From the NCBI GenBank assembly GCA_001599755.1, contig BCHX01000006.1:1661336-1725335 (forward strand): a stretch of 64,000 bases of DNA, read 5' to 3'. Made by a program: the position numbers and the translations under genes. Position 1 is the stretch's first letter. Every line of letters begins with the position of its first letter. Shown here one piece after another: positions 1 to 11,312 of the stretch. The DNA is from Gliomastix tumulicola (Eukaryota > Ascomycota > Sordariomycetes > Hypocreales > Bionectriaceae). The notes beneath the pieces were generated by a model, which was not told the origin of the DNA, did no database searches, and saw only the letters and a program-made list of their open reading frames with translations.

Positions 1-519
1 CAAAATCCTCCACCAGCTACAAAGGACACAGGCTGAGGTGCAGAATACTGTCATCGAGCTGATAGACGACGACATGTCGGACGCCGAGAGGACCAGGATC
101 ATGCACAAGCACGGCTTGCGGAGCACAGGCGGCATCGATCTCATGCGATTCGTCGTCAATCCGAGATCTTTCGGACAGACAGTGGAAAATATGTTCTACG
201 TGAGCTTCCTCATCCGAGACGGGAGGGTAGAGATCGAATACGACGATAACGATCTCCCAGCGTTAGGTACACTCCCATCATCATTCCTTTGGCCCATTCC
301 GTCTTCCTTACTAACCTCCTTTGGTCAGCACCCGTTGAGCGTGACGCAGACGACGAGCCGAGAGCCCGGTCAGGAGCATCAAAACACCAGGCTATCCTGT
401 CCATGGACATGGACACATGGCAGGATATCAGAGACACGTTGAAACTCACGGAGCCCATGATCACACACAGGAACGAGGGGTCGTCACACGGGCCAGGGGC
501 AAGAGGCTGGTATAGCTAA
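1..519 (+). CDS. nse4: NSE4, SMC5/6 complex kleisin subunit (3' end only)
   Basis: This is the C-terminal part of non-structural maintenance of chromosomes element 4, the kleisin that bridges the SMC5/6 heads in DNA repair and replication-fork processing. The 5' end lies outside the window; the frame is open from base 2. Two exons are seen, 2-266 and 329-519. They are separated by a 62-nt GT-AG intron with a CTAAC branch point at 311-315. Exon 1 carries the conserved Nse4 C-terminal block (FVVNPRSFGQTVENMFYVSF, then IRDGRVEIEYDDND). Exon 2 carries EPRARSGASKHQAIL and SMDMDTWQDI, which continue the same family signature. Joining across the intron keeps the frame. The stop is TAA at 517-519. 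Family identity is confident; the protein length cannot be judged. Confidence 0.9.
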
Positions 520-1187
520 GCATTGTGGCTAGGTCCGGATAGTGATATGCAGCGGCCCGTCGTTGTTCGTGGCAAAGATTCATTGTAACAGCACAAGTAC
601 AGTTGTCGGCATCTCTGAGCACGATTTGTGCCCTCTAAATATAGTGCATCGCCGTGTGTCCCGGAGCGGCCCGTCTATCATTGTATTTGTCGCTAAACTC
701 AGCCTTGTATTCTCTAAATATAGGATAACAGTTATCTTTTACGTCAAAGCTTCCTAAGCTGCTGCAGTTCCTTGTTACGAGTAACAATCTGCCTTGTTTC
801 TAATATTCATCATTCCGCACTAATGGACCAAGTGTGGATGGCCAAGCATCCTAGAATGCTTTGTGGCCGTGCTTATGAGCATTGCTCCCAATATCGTTTC
901 CCTGCTTCTTTGAGCCCGGCCCACGGCCTAAGTAGTTTCGAAAGAAGTAATGCATCTAGTCAACTGATTCAGTTGCCGTTACACAAGGTACATTAGTAGT
1001 TCCCTGACTGCCTTATCAGTAAAGGTAGATCAAGAGCCTAAGAAGCAGGCAGGGGAGGGTTGGGATGGGACCCTCCAGGCCGGCAAACTTGTTCGGTTGT
1101 CACTTGCTGTAAGCGTTTGTGCACCCTCTGCTTTCAACGTGATATACAACCTGCCCTATTACTCTGACCCTTACCTTTCCTCAGAAA
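520..1187. other. intergenic, NSE4 3' flank and upstream region of next gene
   Basis: About 670 nt with only short, unconserved reading frames. Nothing is recognised except moderately AT-rich sequence such as CTCTAAATATAG, which occurs twice in similar form near 635-650 and 713-725. It presumably holds the NSE4 terminator and the promoter of the gene at 1188. Confidence 0.5.
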
Positions 1188-3356
1188 ATGGAATCAGGCG
1201 CTACAAGACACGCCGAAATCAGGCATGTCCCTGACACAAACAACTCAGAGACATCTTCCACCCCAGGTTCCCAAGGCACGGACGAGGAGAGCAACGGAAG
1301 CTACATGTGGCACGACGACGGAGCCATGGGTGACCTCACGCCTAACCTTGGGCCAGGTTCACCCATGGATGACGAAATTCGAAACCATATTCACGACTCT
1401 AGTTCTGAGACTGGCGTCGGGTACTTTGCTTTTAAGGAGATAAGAGAGCCGAAATCCCATGCTTCGCTGGGCGAAGGACTGGACCGCGAAAACACAGGAG
1501 ATAGGGAGACGCAACGCAACGCAACAGGAAGCAGAGAGACGAGAGGATGGGAGGGCATGTCTAGAGAAGGGAGAGATCACAAGACCGAAGGCCGGCAGAC
1601 ATGGCCAACAAACAGCCCTCCGGCGGGATGCCCTGTCAGCGATCAAGCTGCGACTACTGCTTCAGCGCAGCAGAATCCTCACCACGAAGCCCTCAGCCAA
1701 GAGTTGGTCGACCGGTTCCGCAAGGAGACAATCCAAGAATTCGGCGAGACAGTCTTTGATGACTACTGGGAGGATTTTGTGAGAGAGCAGGAGGAGAAGA
1801 AAGGGAGGCTCCCGCCCGATGTTGAATCTAAGAAAGGCCCTCAAAAAGCCTTTGAGGAGGACCCCGAGGACGAGAGCTCTTGGGAGGCGTCACCCCGACC
1901 GCTTGGAGGAGGATTCAGGCCAGGCAACCTGGATGATCCGGATTCGTGGAGCTGGGCCAGCATGCAAAACAACCGCATGGCCAAGGCATCTGATACTTCA
2001 TCCTCTCCTCCTTCGGCGAGATCGTGGAGTCCTCCATCTGGACAAAGTGCAGGCGTTCCCTGGACGAGCCGCCAGAACACCCTGGCTTCCGTCTGTCGGA
2101 TTTCGAGCGAGAATACGGTTCCGGAGGAGATCGAGACAGGGCTCGGAGACGTACATGAGGGTGTCGGGGCTGCGGACTCCTATCCATCATGTCATAGACC
2201 ATTCAGCTGTGCCGACTGGAAGCGGCCGTCGGACCATGACGATACGGCGCCGACGACACCTCGGAGTAAGAGCCGCGATAACTTGGTATTGGACAATGGA
2301 AGCCCTGCCCTGGCTTTGTCGATACGCAATTCCGGCGTGCACACGATTGGCATCGAGGACATCAGGCTCGAGAGTAACAAGAGTGATATCAGGGTACAGT
2401 CACCTACGTCCGACGAACAACAACTCAGAGCCAAGGAGGATTCACCCACACCAGAGGACGAGGAGCCGGAGAAGTGGCTCACCCCCCCGCAGACACCCAA
2501 GAGCACTGAGACCGGAGGCTGTTGTCCTCCTCCAGCCAACTTGGTACCATCAACCGAGGGAAAGCCATCTGCACTAGAGAAAGTGTCCGCGGCCGCAGAC
2601 TTACTCGAGGAAACGCTTCCTGATCTCGGCGCCCACACTTCTACGGGACAGCCATCAAGAGGAGAGTCTTCTAAGAAGAAGATGCTTGATGAGCAAGGTC
2701 CAGAGAGGCGACCTCTGGACCAACTCCTCCCTGACGTAGAGGGCTCTCCCCCAGAGGCCTCTGATAGAGAGCAGCTCAAGGAACAAGAGCGCGGATCAGA
2801 CCAACCAGCGGCGGCAGAAGAAATCATTCCCACTGCAGGAAGGCCAGTTCCCAAGCAATCTGTCGCCAACGCCGACGGTACGGGAAGCATACTTAGAGTC
2901 ATTGTAGCAGACCACCTCAACGCCTGGCTGGATCTGCTGAATCTGCTTCACGCCATATATGAGCGGTTCTACGTCTGGTCTACCGTAGCATACCAAAGGC
3001 TACGGCACGTAGGCGACGCGGAGAACACGCCAGAGGTGCCAGCATGTTCGCCCATCGTCCTGGGCTCGAGAGCCTCGGGCTACATTCTCTTCATGCACCT
3101 CATGGCGCTGGTCCACTTCTACGTCCTCACGGCGCTCCAGCGCGAGCGGCTCGTCTGGATGCTGGCCAACCGGCGGACGCGACACTACCTCCTCGAGAGG
3201 GTTGCGAGGTACGGGAGCGGAGGGCAGCCTCTCTGGGTAGACTGGGACCTTGTATGGAAGTTGGAGGAGCTGTTTGAGATGGGAGCTGGGGCGGCTGAGA
3301 TGCTACGGGCGGGGACGGGTTGGCTGGTGGCCACGGGTGGTGGCCTCGTAGTTTGA
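1188..3356 (+). CDS. hypothetical protein, disordered with hydrophobic C-terminus (722 aa)
   Basis: A single uninterrupted frame of 722 codons starting at ATG 1188 and ending at TGA 3354-3356. I do not recognise a family. Residues 1 to about 560 are acidic, Ser/Pro/Glu-rich and look disordered, with one more ordered segment near residues 170-205 (ELVDRFRKETIQEFGETVFD, then DYWEDFVREQEEKKGR) that could be a short conserved helix motif. The last 150 residues change character: a helix-rich part (AWLDLLNLLHAIYERFYVW) is followed by a strongly hydrophobic segment (GYILFMHLMALVHFYVLTAL) that could be one or two membrane spans. No intron is needed to keep it open. The length of the open frame and the change of composition support a real gene. 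Function is unknown. Confidence 0.75.
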   Translation: MESGATRHAEIRHVPDTNNSETSSTPGSQGTDEESNGSYMWHDDGAMGDLTPNLGPGSPMDDEIRNHIHDSSSETGVGYFAFKEIREPKSHASLGEGLDRENTGDRETQRNATGSRETRGWEGMSREGRDHKTEGRQTWPTNSPPAGCPVSDQAATTASAQQNPHHEALSQELVDRFRKETIQEFGETVFDDYWEDFVREQEEKKGRLPPDVESKKGPQKAFEEDPEDESSWEASPRPLGGGFRPGNLDDPDSWSWASMQNNRMAKASDTSSSPPSARSWSPPSGQSAGVPWTSRQNTLASVCRISSENTVPEEIETGLGDVHEGVGAADSYPSCHRPFSCADWKRPSDHDDTAPTTPRSKSRDNLVLDNGSPALALSIRNSGVHTIGIEDIRLESNKSDIRVQSPTSDEQQLRAKEDSPTPEDEEPEKWLTPPQTPKSTETGGCCPPPANLVPSTEGKPSALEKVSAAADLLEETLPDLGAHTSTGQPSRGESSKKKMLDEQGPERRPLDQLLPDVEGSPPEASDREQLKEQERGSDQPAAAEEIIPTAGRPVPKQSVANADGTGSILRVIVADHLNAWLDLLNLLHAIYERFYVWSTVAYQRLRHVGDAENTPEVPACSPIVLGSRASGYILFMHLMALVHFYVLTALQRERLVWMLANRRTRHYLLERVARYGSGGQPLWVDWDLVWKLEELFEMGAGAAEMLRAGTGWLVATGGGLVV

Positions 3357-3949
3357 TGAATGTTCTATAAATGCCAATATATACGTCTTTTCATCTTTCA
3401 CAACAGACCTCTCAAGGTACCTTGGGCTCTTGACATCTATCTCATCTTAAGGCAGCATGCCCCGTGGAATTGATGCTTCCAGCGCATCCTTCAGAGGATC
3501 GCCCCTGAACAGGCTCGGCGAAATAACGCCAAAAGTCCCACTCCGCCAAGCGCCAGTCCTCTAAACCTGTCCCACTTCCCCAGACGCTCAGTGGGCCAGG
3601 GCGCTAAATTTTAGGGGAGTTTGGGGAAGCGGAGGGCCCTGGCAGGGCCCGTAGTGGGAACCCGTTGTAGGCACCTCGCCCCTAGAAGTCTGCCCTGGAC
3701 GAGCACTGCTCGCGTGAGGTTTGGCCGTTGCAACCCTGGGCTGACCTCCGAACCTTGAATTTTTTTTTTCTTTCGCATTCATTCCCGCCCTGTTTCATTC
3801 ATTCACCTCCGCCCTCAAATTGGACTGCTATTCGCGCCTCGCATGACTCGTACGACGAACCCTCGACGAACTATCCATCAATTCATGACTCCTCGCACAT
3901 CACGGTCTCTTCGAGAGCAGCGCGGCCCCTCGCGGGAGCTTTAGGGAGA
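3357..3949. other. intergenic, promoter/5' leader of the gene at 3950
   Basis: Non-coding. It contains a GC-rich perfect palindrome at 3634-3650 and a pyrimidine-rich tract with ten T at about 3759-3815, typical of a fungal transcription start region. The frame of the next gene stays open upstream to 3728 without a stop, but that part runs through the T tract and low-complexity sequence, so I treat it as leader. Confidence 0.5.
3634..3650. repeat. 17-bp GC palindrome (8-bp arms)
   Basis: GGGCCCTG and CAGGGCCC flank a single central G. The element could be a hairpin or a binding site for a dimeric factor. It lies about 300 nt upstream of the start codon at 3950 and 280 nt after the stop of the previous gene. 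Confidence 0.6.
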
Positions 3950-5785
3950 ATGAGGCACCGGCTCACATCCTGGTGGCCGCCACGTCTCCAATCCCACCCT
4001 CCCCTTCACCCGCCTCCTCCTCCTGCTGCTGCTCCCGGCTTCCACCGCACGCTCACGACCGAGCCCAGAGAGCACAGGCCGCGCACGGCATGGCGCCGCA
4101 ACGAGACAGAAGACGGCGAGGTCTACTACACCATCCTCCCGCGCTCGGAGCGCAAGCACCAGCCCCGCCCGCTGGAGCCGCACGAGCTCTTCCAGATGCC
4201 CGACGTCGTCCTCGACCTCGACGCGCAGCCAGCCAGCCTCGTCCGGGAGTTTGATGAGTCGGATGAGGGCGCCGCCGGAGCGGGGATTGAGTTTGACGCT
4301 GTGCGGAGACGACAACGGGCGAGGGATGCGGCGGGCGAGATACTCACAATGGTTGGCGAGAGGCGACGGACGACGCCGGCGATGATGACGAGCTTGGTTA
4401 ACCCGTGGCGCGTCACTGATCACGATGTCATGTCTGTCGCCCTGAGGGGCGTCCTGGACGACAGTATCCCTCAGGCAGGCACCGTCCAGCTATCGGAGGG
4501 CGGCGGGTCGGAACCCCGTATTGTGAGGCTTACCCAGCATCATAGGGACATGTACGCAGCCAAGTCGGAACAGACCATTCACCCTGACGCACTCCGCGAT
4601 CCTCACGAGCCCTACAAAACTACCTTCACGGGAATCGAGAGCCTCGTCGCTAGAGGTGACCCTCGTCGCAGCCCAGACATCATCAAGGAGGTCCGCTCAC
4701 GGAGCGGCATCCCGCCGCACGTAGCCCGAGACGAAAAGAACCTCATCCGCTGGATGCTCGTCCACCGCGAAGCCAGCCTCCACACCCAGAACCGCGACGT
4801 CCGCCGCAGCAAGCGCCAGCCCGTGCAGCCCGACGAACTCGTCCAGGCCCTGGAAGCACAAGAGTCGGCGGCATCGCTCCGTCGGCTCGTCTTCCTGTCC
4901 CTCGCCTCCGTGAAGGACAAGACGACGTTCACAGGGGAATGGGCGCTGGTGCCTGCGGCCATCAGAGACGCCTGCGTCCGGGTACTGCGCCAGTCCGAGC
5001 CAATCACGCGGCATCAGGAGGTTCTCGCCTTCGTCAACAGCTTAGAGCAAACCCTTCACAAAGACGCAAGCAGTGGCCGCTGGGCATGGATATCCGCGAT
5101 ACGCCTGCGGTGCCTCGCCAACTTGCGTCTACTCGATTTCACGGAGCAAGCCCTCGAGGTTTCGACTAGTACACTCAGCACACTCAGCACACTCAGCAGC
5201 ACCACAGGGAGCTTCGACATCGCGGAAGACATCGAGGCCACACTGCACGCATGGCTCTCAGCGCTGGATGACAGCGTCGGCGACCTGCACGCAGGCAACG
5301 CCCAGCGCCGCCAACAGCTCTTCCGCATCTTGACGGGTGGCGGCGACAGAGCGGCATCTATACGATCGACGCTTTCCGAGACAGCCATCCCCAGCAAGGA
5401 CAGCAGGTGGCGCGCCTGGAAGCCGTACCTCACCCTCCTCGGCCGCCTCGGCGCCACGAGAACGCTGTGCAAAGAGTGGAAGGGACTGGTTCGGGGCTTC
5501 GGGCAGCATGATGAGCTAGCTACGCACTTCCTCGGAGCCTTATCCACGGCAGCCACGACGATTGGCAGCAAGAACCTAGCTCCGATAGCCAACATGGACT
5601 TGGCGCAGTGCACCGCCGATGACGGAAAGACCATCGGCTCCAGAGAGGAGCGCTCTAAAGACGAAGAGGAACCGAAAGACGGGACACCTCCGGAGGTCAT
5701 TTCTTTCCGGGCCATGGATGATCTGATGGGTCTCCCATTTGACAAGTGCATAGCCGCCGTGCAAGAGCGCTCTCGCAAGCGTTAA
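3950..5785 (+). CDS. hypothetical protein, probably mitochondrial (611 aa)
   Basis: A single-exon frame. I chose ATG 3950 because the codons upstream (open to 3728) read through a poly-T leader, and because the protein then begins MRHRLTSWWPPRLQ. That start is rich in Arg, His and Pro and lacks acidic residues for about 40 residues, like a mitochondrial presequence. The mature part is mostly helical by composition, with charged and Leu-rich stretches (RRLVFLSLASVKDKTTFTGE near residue 320, WISAIRLRCLANLRLLDF near residue 385). This resembles helical-repeat organellar RNA-binding proteins, but I see no defined PPR motif. Three tandem copies of ACACTCAGC at 5171-5197 give a Ser-Thr-Leu repeat. 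The C-terminus is acidic then basic. No family recognised; the mitochondrial placement is inference. Confidence 0.7.
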   Translation: MRHRLTSWWPPRLQSHPPLHPPPPPAAAPGFHRTLTTEPREHRPRTAWRRNETEDGEVYYTILPRSERKHQPRPLEPHELFQMPDVVLDLDAQPASLVREFDESDEGAAGAGIEFDAVRRRQRARDAAGEILTMVGERRRTTPAMMTSLVNPWRVTDHDVMSVALRGVLDDSIPQAGTVQLSEGGGSEPRIVRLTQHHRDMYAAKSEQTIHPDALRDPHEPYKTTFTGIESLVARGDPRRSPDIIKEVRSRSGIPPHVARDEKNLIRWMLVHREASLHTQNRDVRRSKRQPVQPDELVQALEAQESAASLRRLVFLSLASVKDKTTFTGEWALVPAAIRDACVRVLRQSEPITRHQEVLAFVNSLEQTLHKDASSGRWAWISAIRLRCLANLRLLDFTEQALEVSTSTLSTLSTLSSTTGSFDIAEDIEATLHAWLSALDDSVGDLHAGNAQRRQQLFRILTGGGDRAASIRSTLSETAIPSKDSRWRAWKPYLTLLGRLGATRTLCKEWKGLVRGFGQHDELATHFLGALSTAATTIGSKNLAPIANMDLAQCTADDGKTIGSREERSKDEEEPKDGTPPEVISFRAMDDLMGLPFDKCIAAVQERSRKR

Positions 5786-8700
5786 CACATGGCAGGGGCC
5801 ATGGCATTATCTATATCAGCCCATCTTGTATAATCTCTAGACAGATAAAAAGAAGCAGTGAGCGTTCCTATTCTCTTCCCGAGGAGATAGTTATGTCATC
5901 AATGAAATTTCGGTGGCTTGTTATCTCGTGAAGTGACTGTCCAATCCTCGAGACCTTGCTCCGATGTCGCAATCATATCAACGGATTATGTTAGCATGCC
6001 GCCATCACTAGGGGGGCCTTGCTCGACGCAACCCGTCGATCACACCATGTCGAGAGTTGACCCCGTCGCAGAACCCCGTTGCCTATGCTGTCATGAATTA
6101 GACTTCCACGACACTCGGGGAGTCGGGGGTGTTGTCATGTTGTCAGCCATCGCGGAGGCGGGCACTATCTCACCCCGTGCGAACGTCAGAACGGGGTCCG
6201 ACAACCGAGCTCCGGCCCGTCCCCTTCACGTCGCGTCACGCACGTACATATGCCAATCAACAAGGGTCGGGGAGCGCTTCCCGGGCAGGAAAGGAGAGAA
6301 GAGGAGGAAAGAGTGGTTGATTGTTGCCTTGGTTGGTAAGTGAGCAGCGTCTCAGGTCATGTCTGCCTCATCATAGGAATGGATGGGTGGGTGGATGGAA
6401 GGTTGGGGGCCATTTCGCCTCTAGGATGACCGGGAGGGTAGCATCCAGAGGTCACTGCTGCAGCCGGGGAAAGCGCTCGTACATAACCGGCTCCGGCGAG
6501 ACATGCAGGTTGCGAATGCCCTCCAGGCACACACCAACCAGGGGCGGGAACAACTGCCCAAAACGGGAGCCAGAATCCCCCTAGTGGTTGATAGGCAACG
6601 TAATCCAAGACAAATGCCAATGCCCGCCGGGTGGAAAAGAAAAAGGAGACGGAACAGAATCTCCATCGCACAGGAGCCGTGTGAATGCCTATCGGCAGTT
6701 GACCCAGGGTCGCAGTGCTGCAGCTCGTCATGAGGTGGCATTCGATCGTCGTGGCGGCATGATGAGCCAATACCGTATCTATTATCCGTGGCATGAACAC
6801 TTCGGCTTGTGAGTGGCGGGAATAGCAGGCGCGACATGCAACCATCGTCGCATTTCCATGGCTCTGAAGATCCCCTGGAGTCGAAGGGGCTCGGTGGATT
6901 GCTTATTCGGGTAGCCCGAGCCCCAGATGCTACCGTGCGATTGTCAATCTGGTTGTTGTCAGAGATGTGCATATGCACGTCTCGTCTTGTATGCGCTCAT
7001 CAGCCAAAGAGGAATGTCCATCGCGGGAGACAAGAGGCCTCTCTCTACTGAGTAGAGAAGGGCCTCGGCTATTACCAATGTTAATATAAGTCGGGACGCC
7101 CGCGTTTTGCGCGCCAACGCAGAGACACATCCGCCTAGCGACCAGCAGAGATAGTCGAGCAGAGATAAGACAGAGCTAGAGCTGGCACTGAATACCAAAG
7201 AGCTGATAGCTTTGCATCGGCCCGAGTGCTGGAAATTGAGAAAAAAAACACCCTGGTAAACAATGGAGAGCCGAGGATAGCCAGTCTCGCATCGCCAGTA
7301 GCCTATTGAAGGGCAACCCTGCTGCTGGCCCGCTGAGGAAAATGTGTGATAAGAGAGGATGCGACGCGGCACCTCCGTGCTGTGCAAAATGCGCATCGTG
7401 AGCCCCTCGCTCGTGACTGGGGCAGATGCCAGGGTCACGAAGCTGGGATGGAGGGATGACTTGGGCTCTCGGGTAAAACCGCCATCTGACAGTGCTCGCA
7501 TGAACACGGACGACTGAGGCTGTAGACAGGCATAAGCGAACGCGAGCAGCCGAGCCGCCGCCACGAACTTCAGTCACACATCTGAGGCGACGGCGAATTC
7601 TCATTCGTCCGCTGCAGGCACACTGATCCGGTGCCTGGGAGAGAGTGCTAACGTCGATAATAGAACGCAGAGCATTAATAGAGAGAGGCAGGCCCACCCT
7701 CCAATCCAGACTGGTGGGACTCGGCGAAATGGACAGACAGGACAGGAAAGTTGGAATCTGCATGGATGAATGCATCATTGAATGGATGCTGACCCCCACG
7801 CCTGCTCACTCGCGACTTTGCTGTGCGGCCCGTGAATGGGCTTTTTGCCAGGAGGCGGATGAATGCGAATTGCGCTGCGCTTGGTCTGGATGGCGCGCAT
7901 TCAGGCTGGTTGGTGATTGTCACCCACGCTAGAGGGGCTTGCTCCGTCTTCTTATCAGTACTCCGTAGATGCCCAGACACGGGCCAGCCATGCGTCTGCT
8001 AGCATGAGACTGATGAGGGAGGGAAAAAAAAAGGTCGATATGGCAAGATTGTTGGATTCCATTTTGTGTGTGTTTTTTTTTCTCTCGCTTCTTTCTTCTC
8101 CCTCCCCTTGAATCCTTCGCCCTCAGAGAGCACGGAAGTACAGTTCCTTGCCCCGCAATCTCCTTCTGCTAAGCTTCGATGCCGTCATGAAGGCGTATGC
8201 AGGTAAATTACCCCCGGGATCCTGCCAGGCCTGTCCGAGACCAGAAATTATTGGGCGAGGCCTCAATAGCCGTCCCCTCATCACCGCCGTGACACTGTTG
8301 CGACGCTGTGCCAGCCAGTCCCTCGCCACGAAGCCGAGCGCATGTACGAATCCGGGCCTCCATTGGTGCCGGCGTTATAACTCGACGAACTACCCTGCCG
8401 GGTCGGACAGGTTACGGGTCTCCTCCTCGGTGGGCTGGCGGTCAATTCGCCGGTGTCCTTGTCACCCCGTAGAAGCGAAACGTGCTCATCAAGGTGGATG
8501 AGAGATGACCTGACTATGGCTGAGGTGAGGTTACTAAGTAAGTCCGAGTGTCAGGGTCCATTCCAAGGAAGAGCGCGAAGCACATGTCGGCCCTTGCTGG
8601 TCCGGGCAACGTGTCACCGAAACAAATCCAAGCCAATGTCTGGGAGCGAGTAGAGGCACATGCTGCATGCGTCTCGACGTTAAGAACCTGCTGCATCAGT

Positions 8701-11312
8701 CGTCGCCCCTGGCCATCTGAGAACACCCAGGCAAGGTACAAGTACGAAGGCCACTGTACAGTAAGTACATAAGTATAGTACTAGGCACCTCGGTGTCCCG
8801 TTCCCCCCAGCGCGCTCTGGACCTGAGGTCCGTGTCCGAGTCCCGCCCCGCCATGGCCAGGCCCTGAAGTCGTGGACTGGAGTCGTGGACCGCCGTCATT
8901 GCCTGCGTGTCCATTATGCATGCACGGGGCTTTTGTGGGCGGGTGCCTGACGGGTTCGTCACCGTTGGTGGCGCCGCTACGCGAGCTTGTTGCGAGCTGG
9001 CGTGTGTGCGTCTCGATCTGTGCCATGATGGTGTCGTAATTCTGGCACGATGCCTTGATGGCTGGATGTAAGCTGTCGTATCCGGGCGCTGGTGGTGGTG
9101 ACGGTGGTGGTGGTGGTGGTGGTCGATGCCTACGGAAAGACGGCACCTTCCTGTCCATGGTCGCCGGATGTGACTGCCTGTGCAGCTGTCAGAAGTTAGA
9201 ACGTCAGTGCAGCGCCTCCCTCTGCCTCCAGCTCCTTCCCGGTCCCTGTGCAGTTCTTTCCTTCCCATGCACTTCTCCCAAGCGATCCCCCAGACATCTG
9301 ATTCCATCCTTGTCCCTCCCCCAGTCCGCTCATCCAGGTTCTTTTGACCCTTTGCTTGCTCTCTTCCCTCCCACGGTTGCTGCTATTATTACCACTACTA
9401 CTACTACTAGTATATTTGAATGCCACCTGCACACTCTCCCCGAGTCTCGCGTACCTGAAACCTTCGCTCGCTCAACTCTAACAAGACGCCGCCTCTGTCT
9501 GCGTCGTACCTGACTGACGACTGCCTCGAGCTCATCAGAAGTCAATTTGGAAGCTCGAATCCACCACGCTCCCGAGCTGCCGACGGCCCATTTGCTCTTT
9601 GGGTTTCCATTGGTATTCGCCAGGTACCTACCTCGGCCATCGCACCACAGCTCGTCTTACTACTAGTACTTGGGCATCCTCACAGCTGTTACTTGGCTGC
9701 CCAGGCACCTTGACGGCACCTTGAGGGTACGCTAGCAGTACAGAGACCACTGAGCTGCTCTGCCTCTCCCCCGACGGCCCACACAACGCGAAGCCATTAC
9801 GTGCGACATACACCATCGCGCAGCGTATTGCAACATAGCAGAAGTTACGGTGAAGCCTCGCCGTGCGACACACACTGAGGGGAGCAAGACAACAAACAGC
9901 ACTACGGGGCCCAGCATTCTATTCCTGCTAGTGCCCTCCCGGCCCCCGGTGCATGACACACCTCTGGTGATAGTGCGAAATTCTGAGGTGATCGCACGCC
10001 CAGCTGCTCGCCCGTCCATTGGCTGGTCTCAGCTCAGCCAGCCCATTCTCCGCTTTCGCTTCTGGTCTCCATCAATCACGACAGCCAGAAGAGTCACACG
10101 CCATTGGTGAGAAAAAATCAGACCCGAGACTCCTTATTATATATCATCATCAGCTTGCCTGTTTGAGACCGAGACGCATCGAGGGGGATCAGAGCACGGT
10201 GAAAAAAAATTCTCTTCTGATATCCATATCTTCCCTGCCCTCCCGACTGAATGCATCATCGATCGACAGCACTCAACCTGTTTTCATCCACCACCACTTT
10301 CAACTCTAAAATATTACCCTCGACCCTGTTTCTTCACCAGCTACTCACTATCAGTCGTCGCTGACTGATTGATTGAGAGACTCGCCAACTCGACACACCA
10401 CCCACCCACCCATCCGGTTTCACGCAAGCTTTGTGCGGTTGACGACACCGATTCCGGCCCACGTCTGCGGCCCTGGGAAAAGAAGAAAATTCGATCAAAA
10501 TCCTTTTTTCTATTTCCATTCTTTTTTTTAAGCCCCTCCCGCCCCTGAAGCTTGAGCTTGGACTGCACAGACAAAAAGAATTCGACGCCAAAAGGCTATC
10601 TAAGTCTGCGCGCCGATCCACCCTCTGCCATCCATCACACCATCTCGACGGGTTTGCCTGGCTTTACCACAACTATTCTCCTAGGCTCCAGCCTGCCCAA
10701 ACACAAATATCTTGACGTGGACCCTGTCGATCCGCCCAACAGAGACTGCCGACAGCTCGCCCTCCACCTCGAATAGGCCTGTTCGCCCTTCATTCTGCCC
10801 TGGACGTCTTCCTAGACCTGCGCTTCAGGGCGTTGATACTCAGCGCACACATACATAACGAGCGGCCTTCGCACCAAGATCCGCCTGGCCACCATCTCGG
10901 GACATCCATCTTTTGAGTCACGATTTGTCACTCGTTTGTATTGCATGCATCCGACGTACCACAGCAGGCCACTCTTTAACCTCAAGCCGCTGAAGTCACC
11001 CATCCAAAGCGACTAATCAGCACACAAGCACACCATCGCACGCAACCCGGCTCTTTTACGCTGCAAGACATTTCCTATCTTGAAGCAGACCCCTGGCGCT
11101 GTCGGAATCCTTCTCTGCCTAGCGGCGAAACCACTTCCCCACGGCGCCCACCCGCATATCGCATCACCCAGCACCAAGATTCGGTGCCCGGTGCCGGTGT
11201 CGGTCTCCGCCCTCGCCTTATCAACAATCCCATCGCCAGTCCTCGGCTCGGGGCTTGTCGCTCTTGCTCATAACTCCACTGCATATATATCTAACACACG
11301 CCCACCTCCAGC
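5786..11312. other. 5.5-kb region without a recognisable gene, upstream of ECL1-like gene
   Basis: Only short frames of unconserved composition occur on both strands. Two pyrimidine-rich tracts look like core-promoter regions: about 8070-8115 (T9 then CTCTCGCTTC...) and about 10495-10550. The second is the likelier start of the ECL1-like transcript, giving a leader of roughly 760 nt. A GGT triplet repeat lies at 9091-9123. I find no tRNA, no transposon ends and no domain-bearing exon. Long non-coding transcripts or leader exons are possible but not demonstrable here. Confidence 0.5.
9091..9123. repeat. GGT trinucleotide repeat
   Basis: Runs of GGT interrupted once by GAC, on the + strand. 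It is a simple-sequence repeat in non-coding DNA and could form G-rich structures. Confidence 0.8.
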
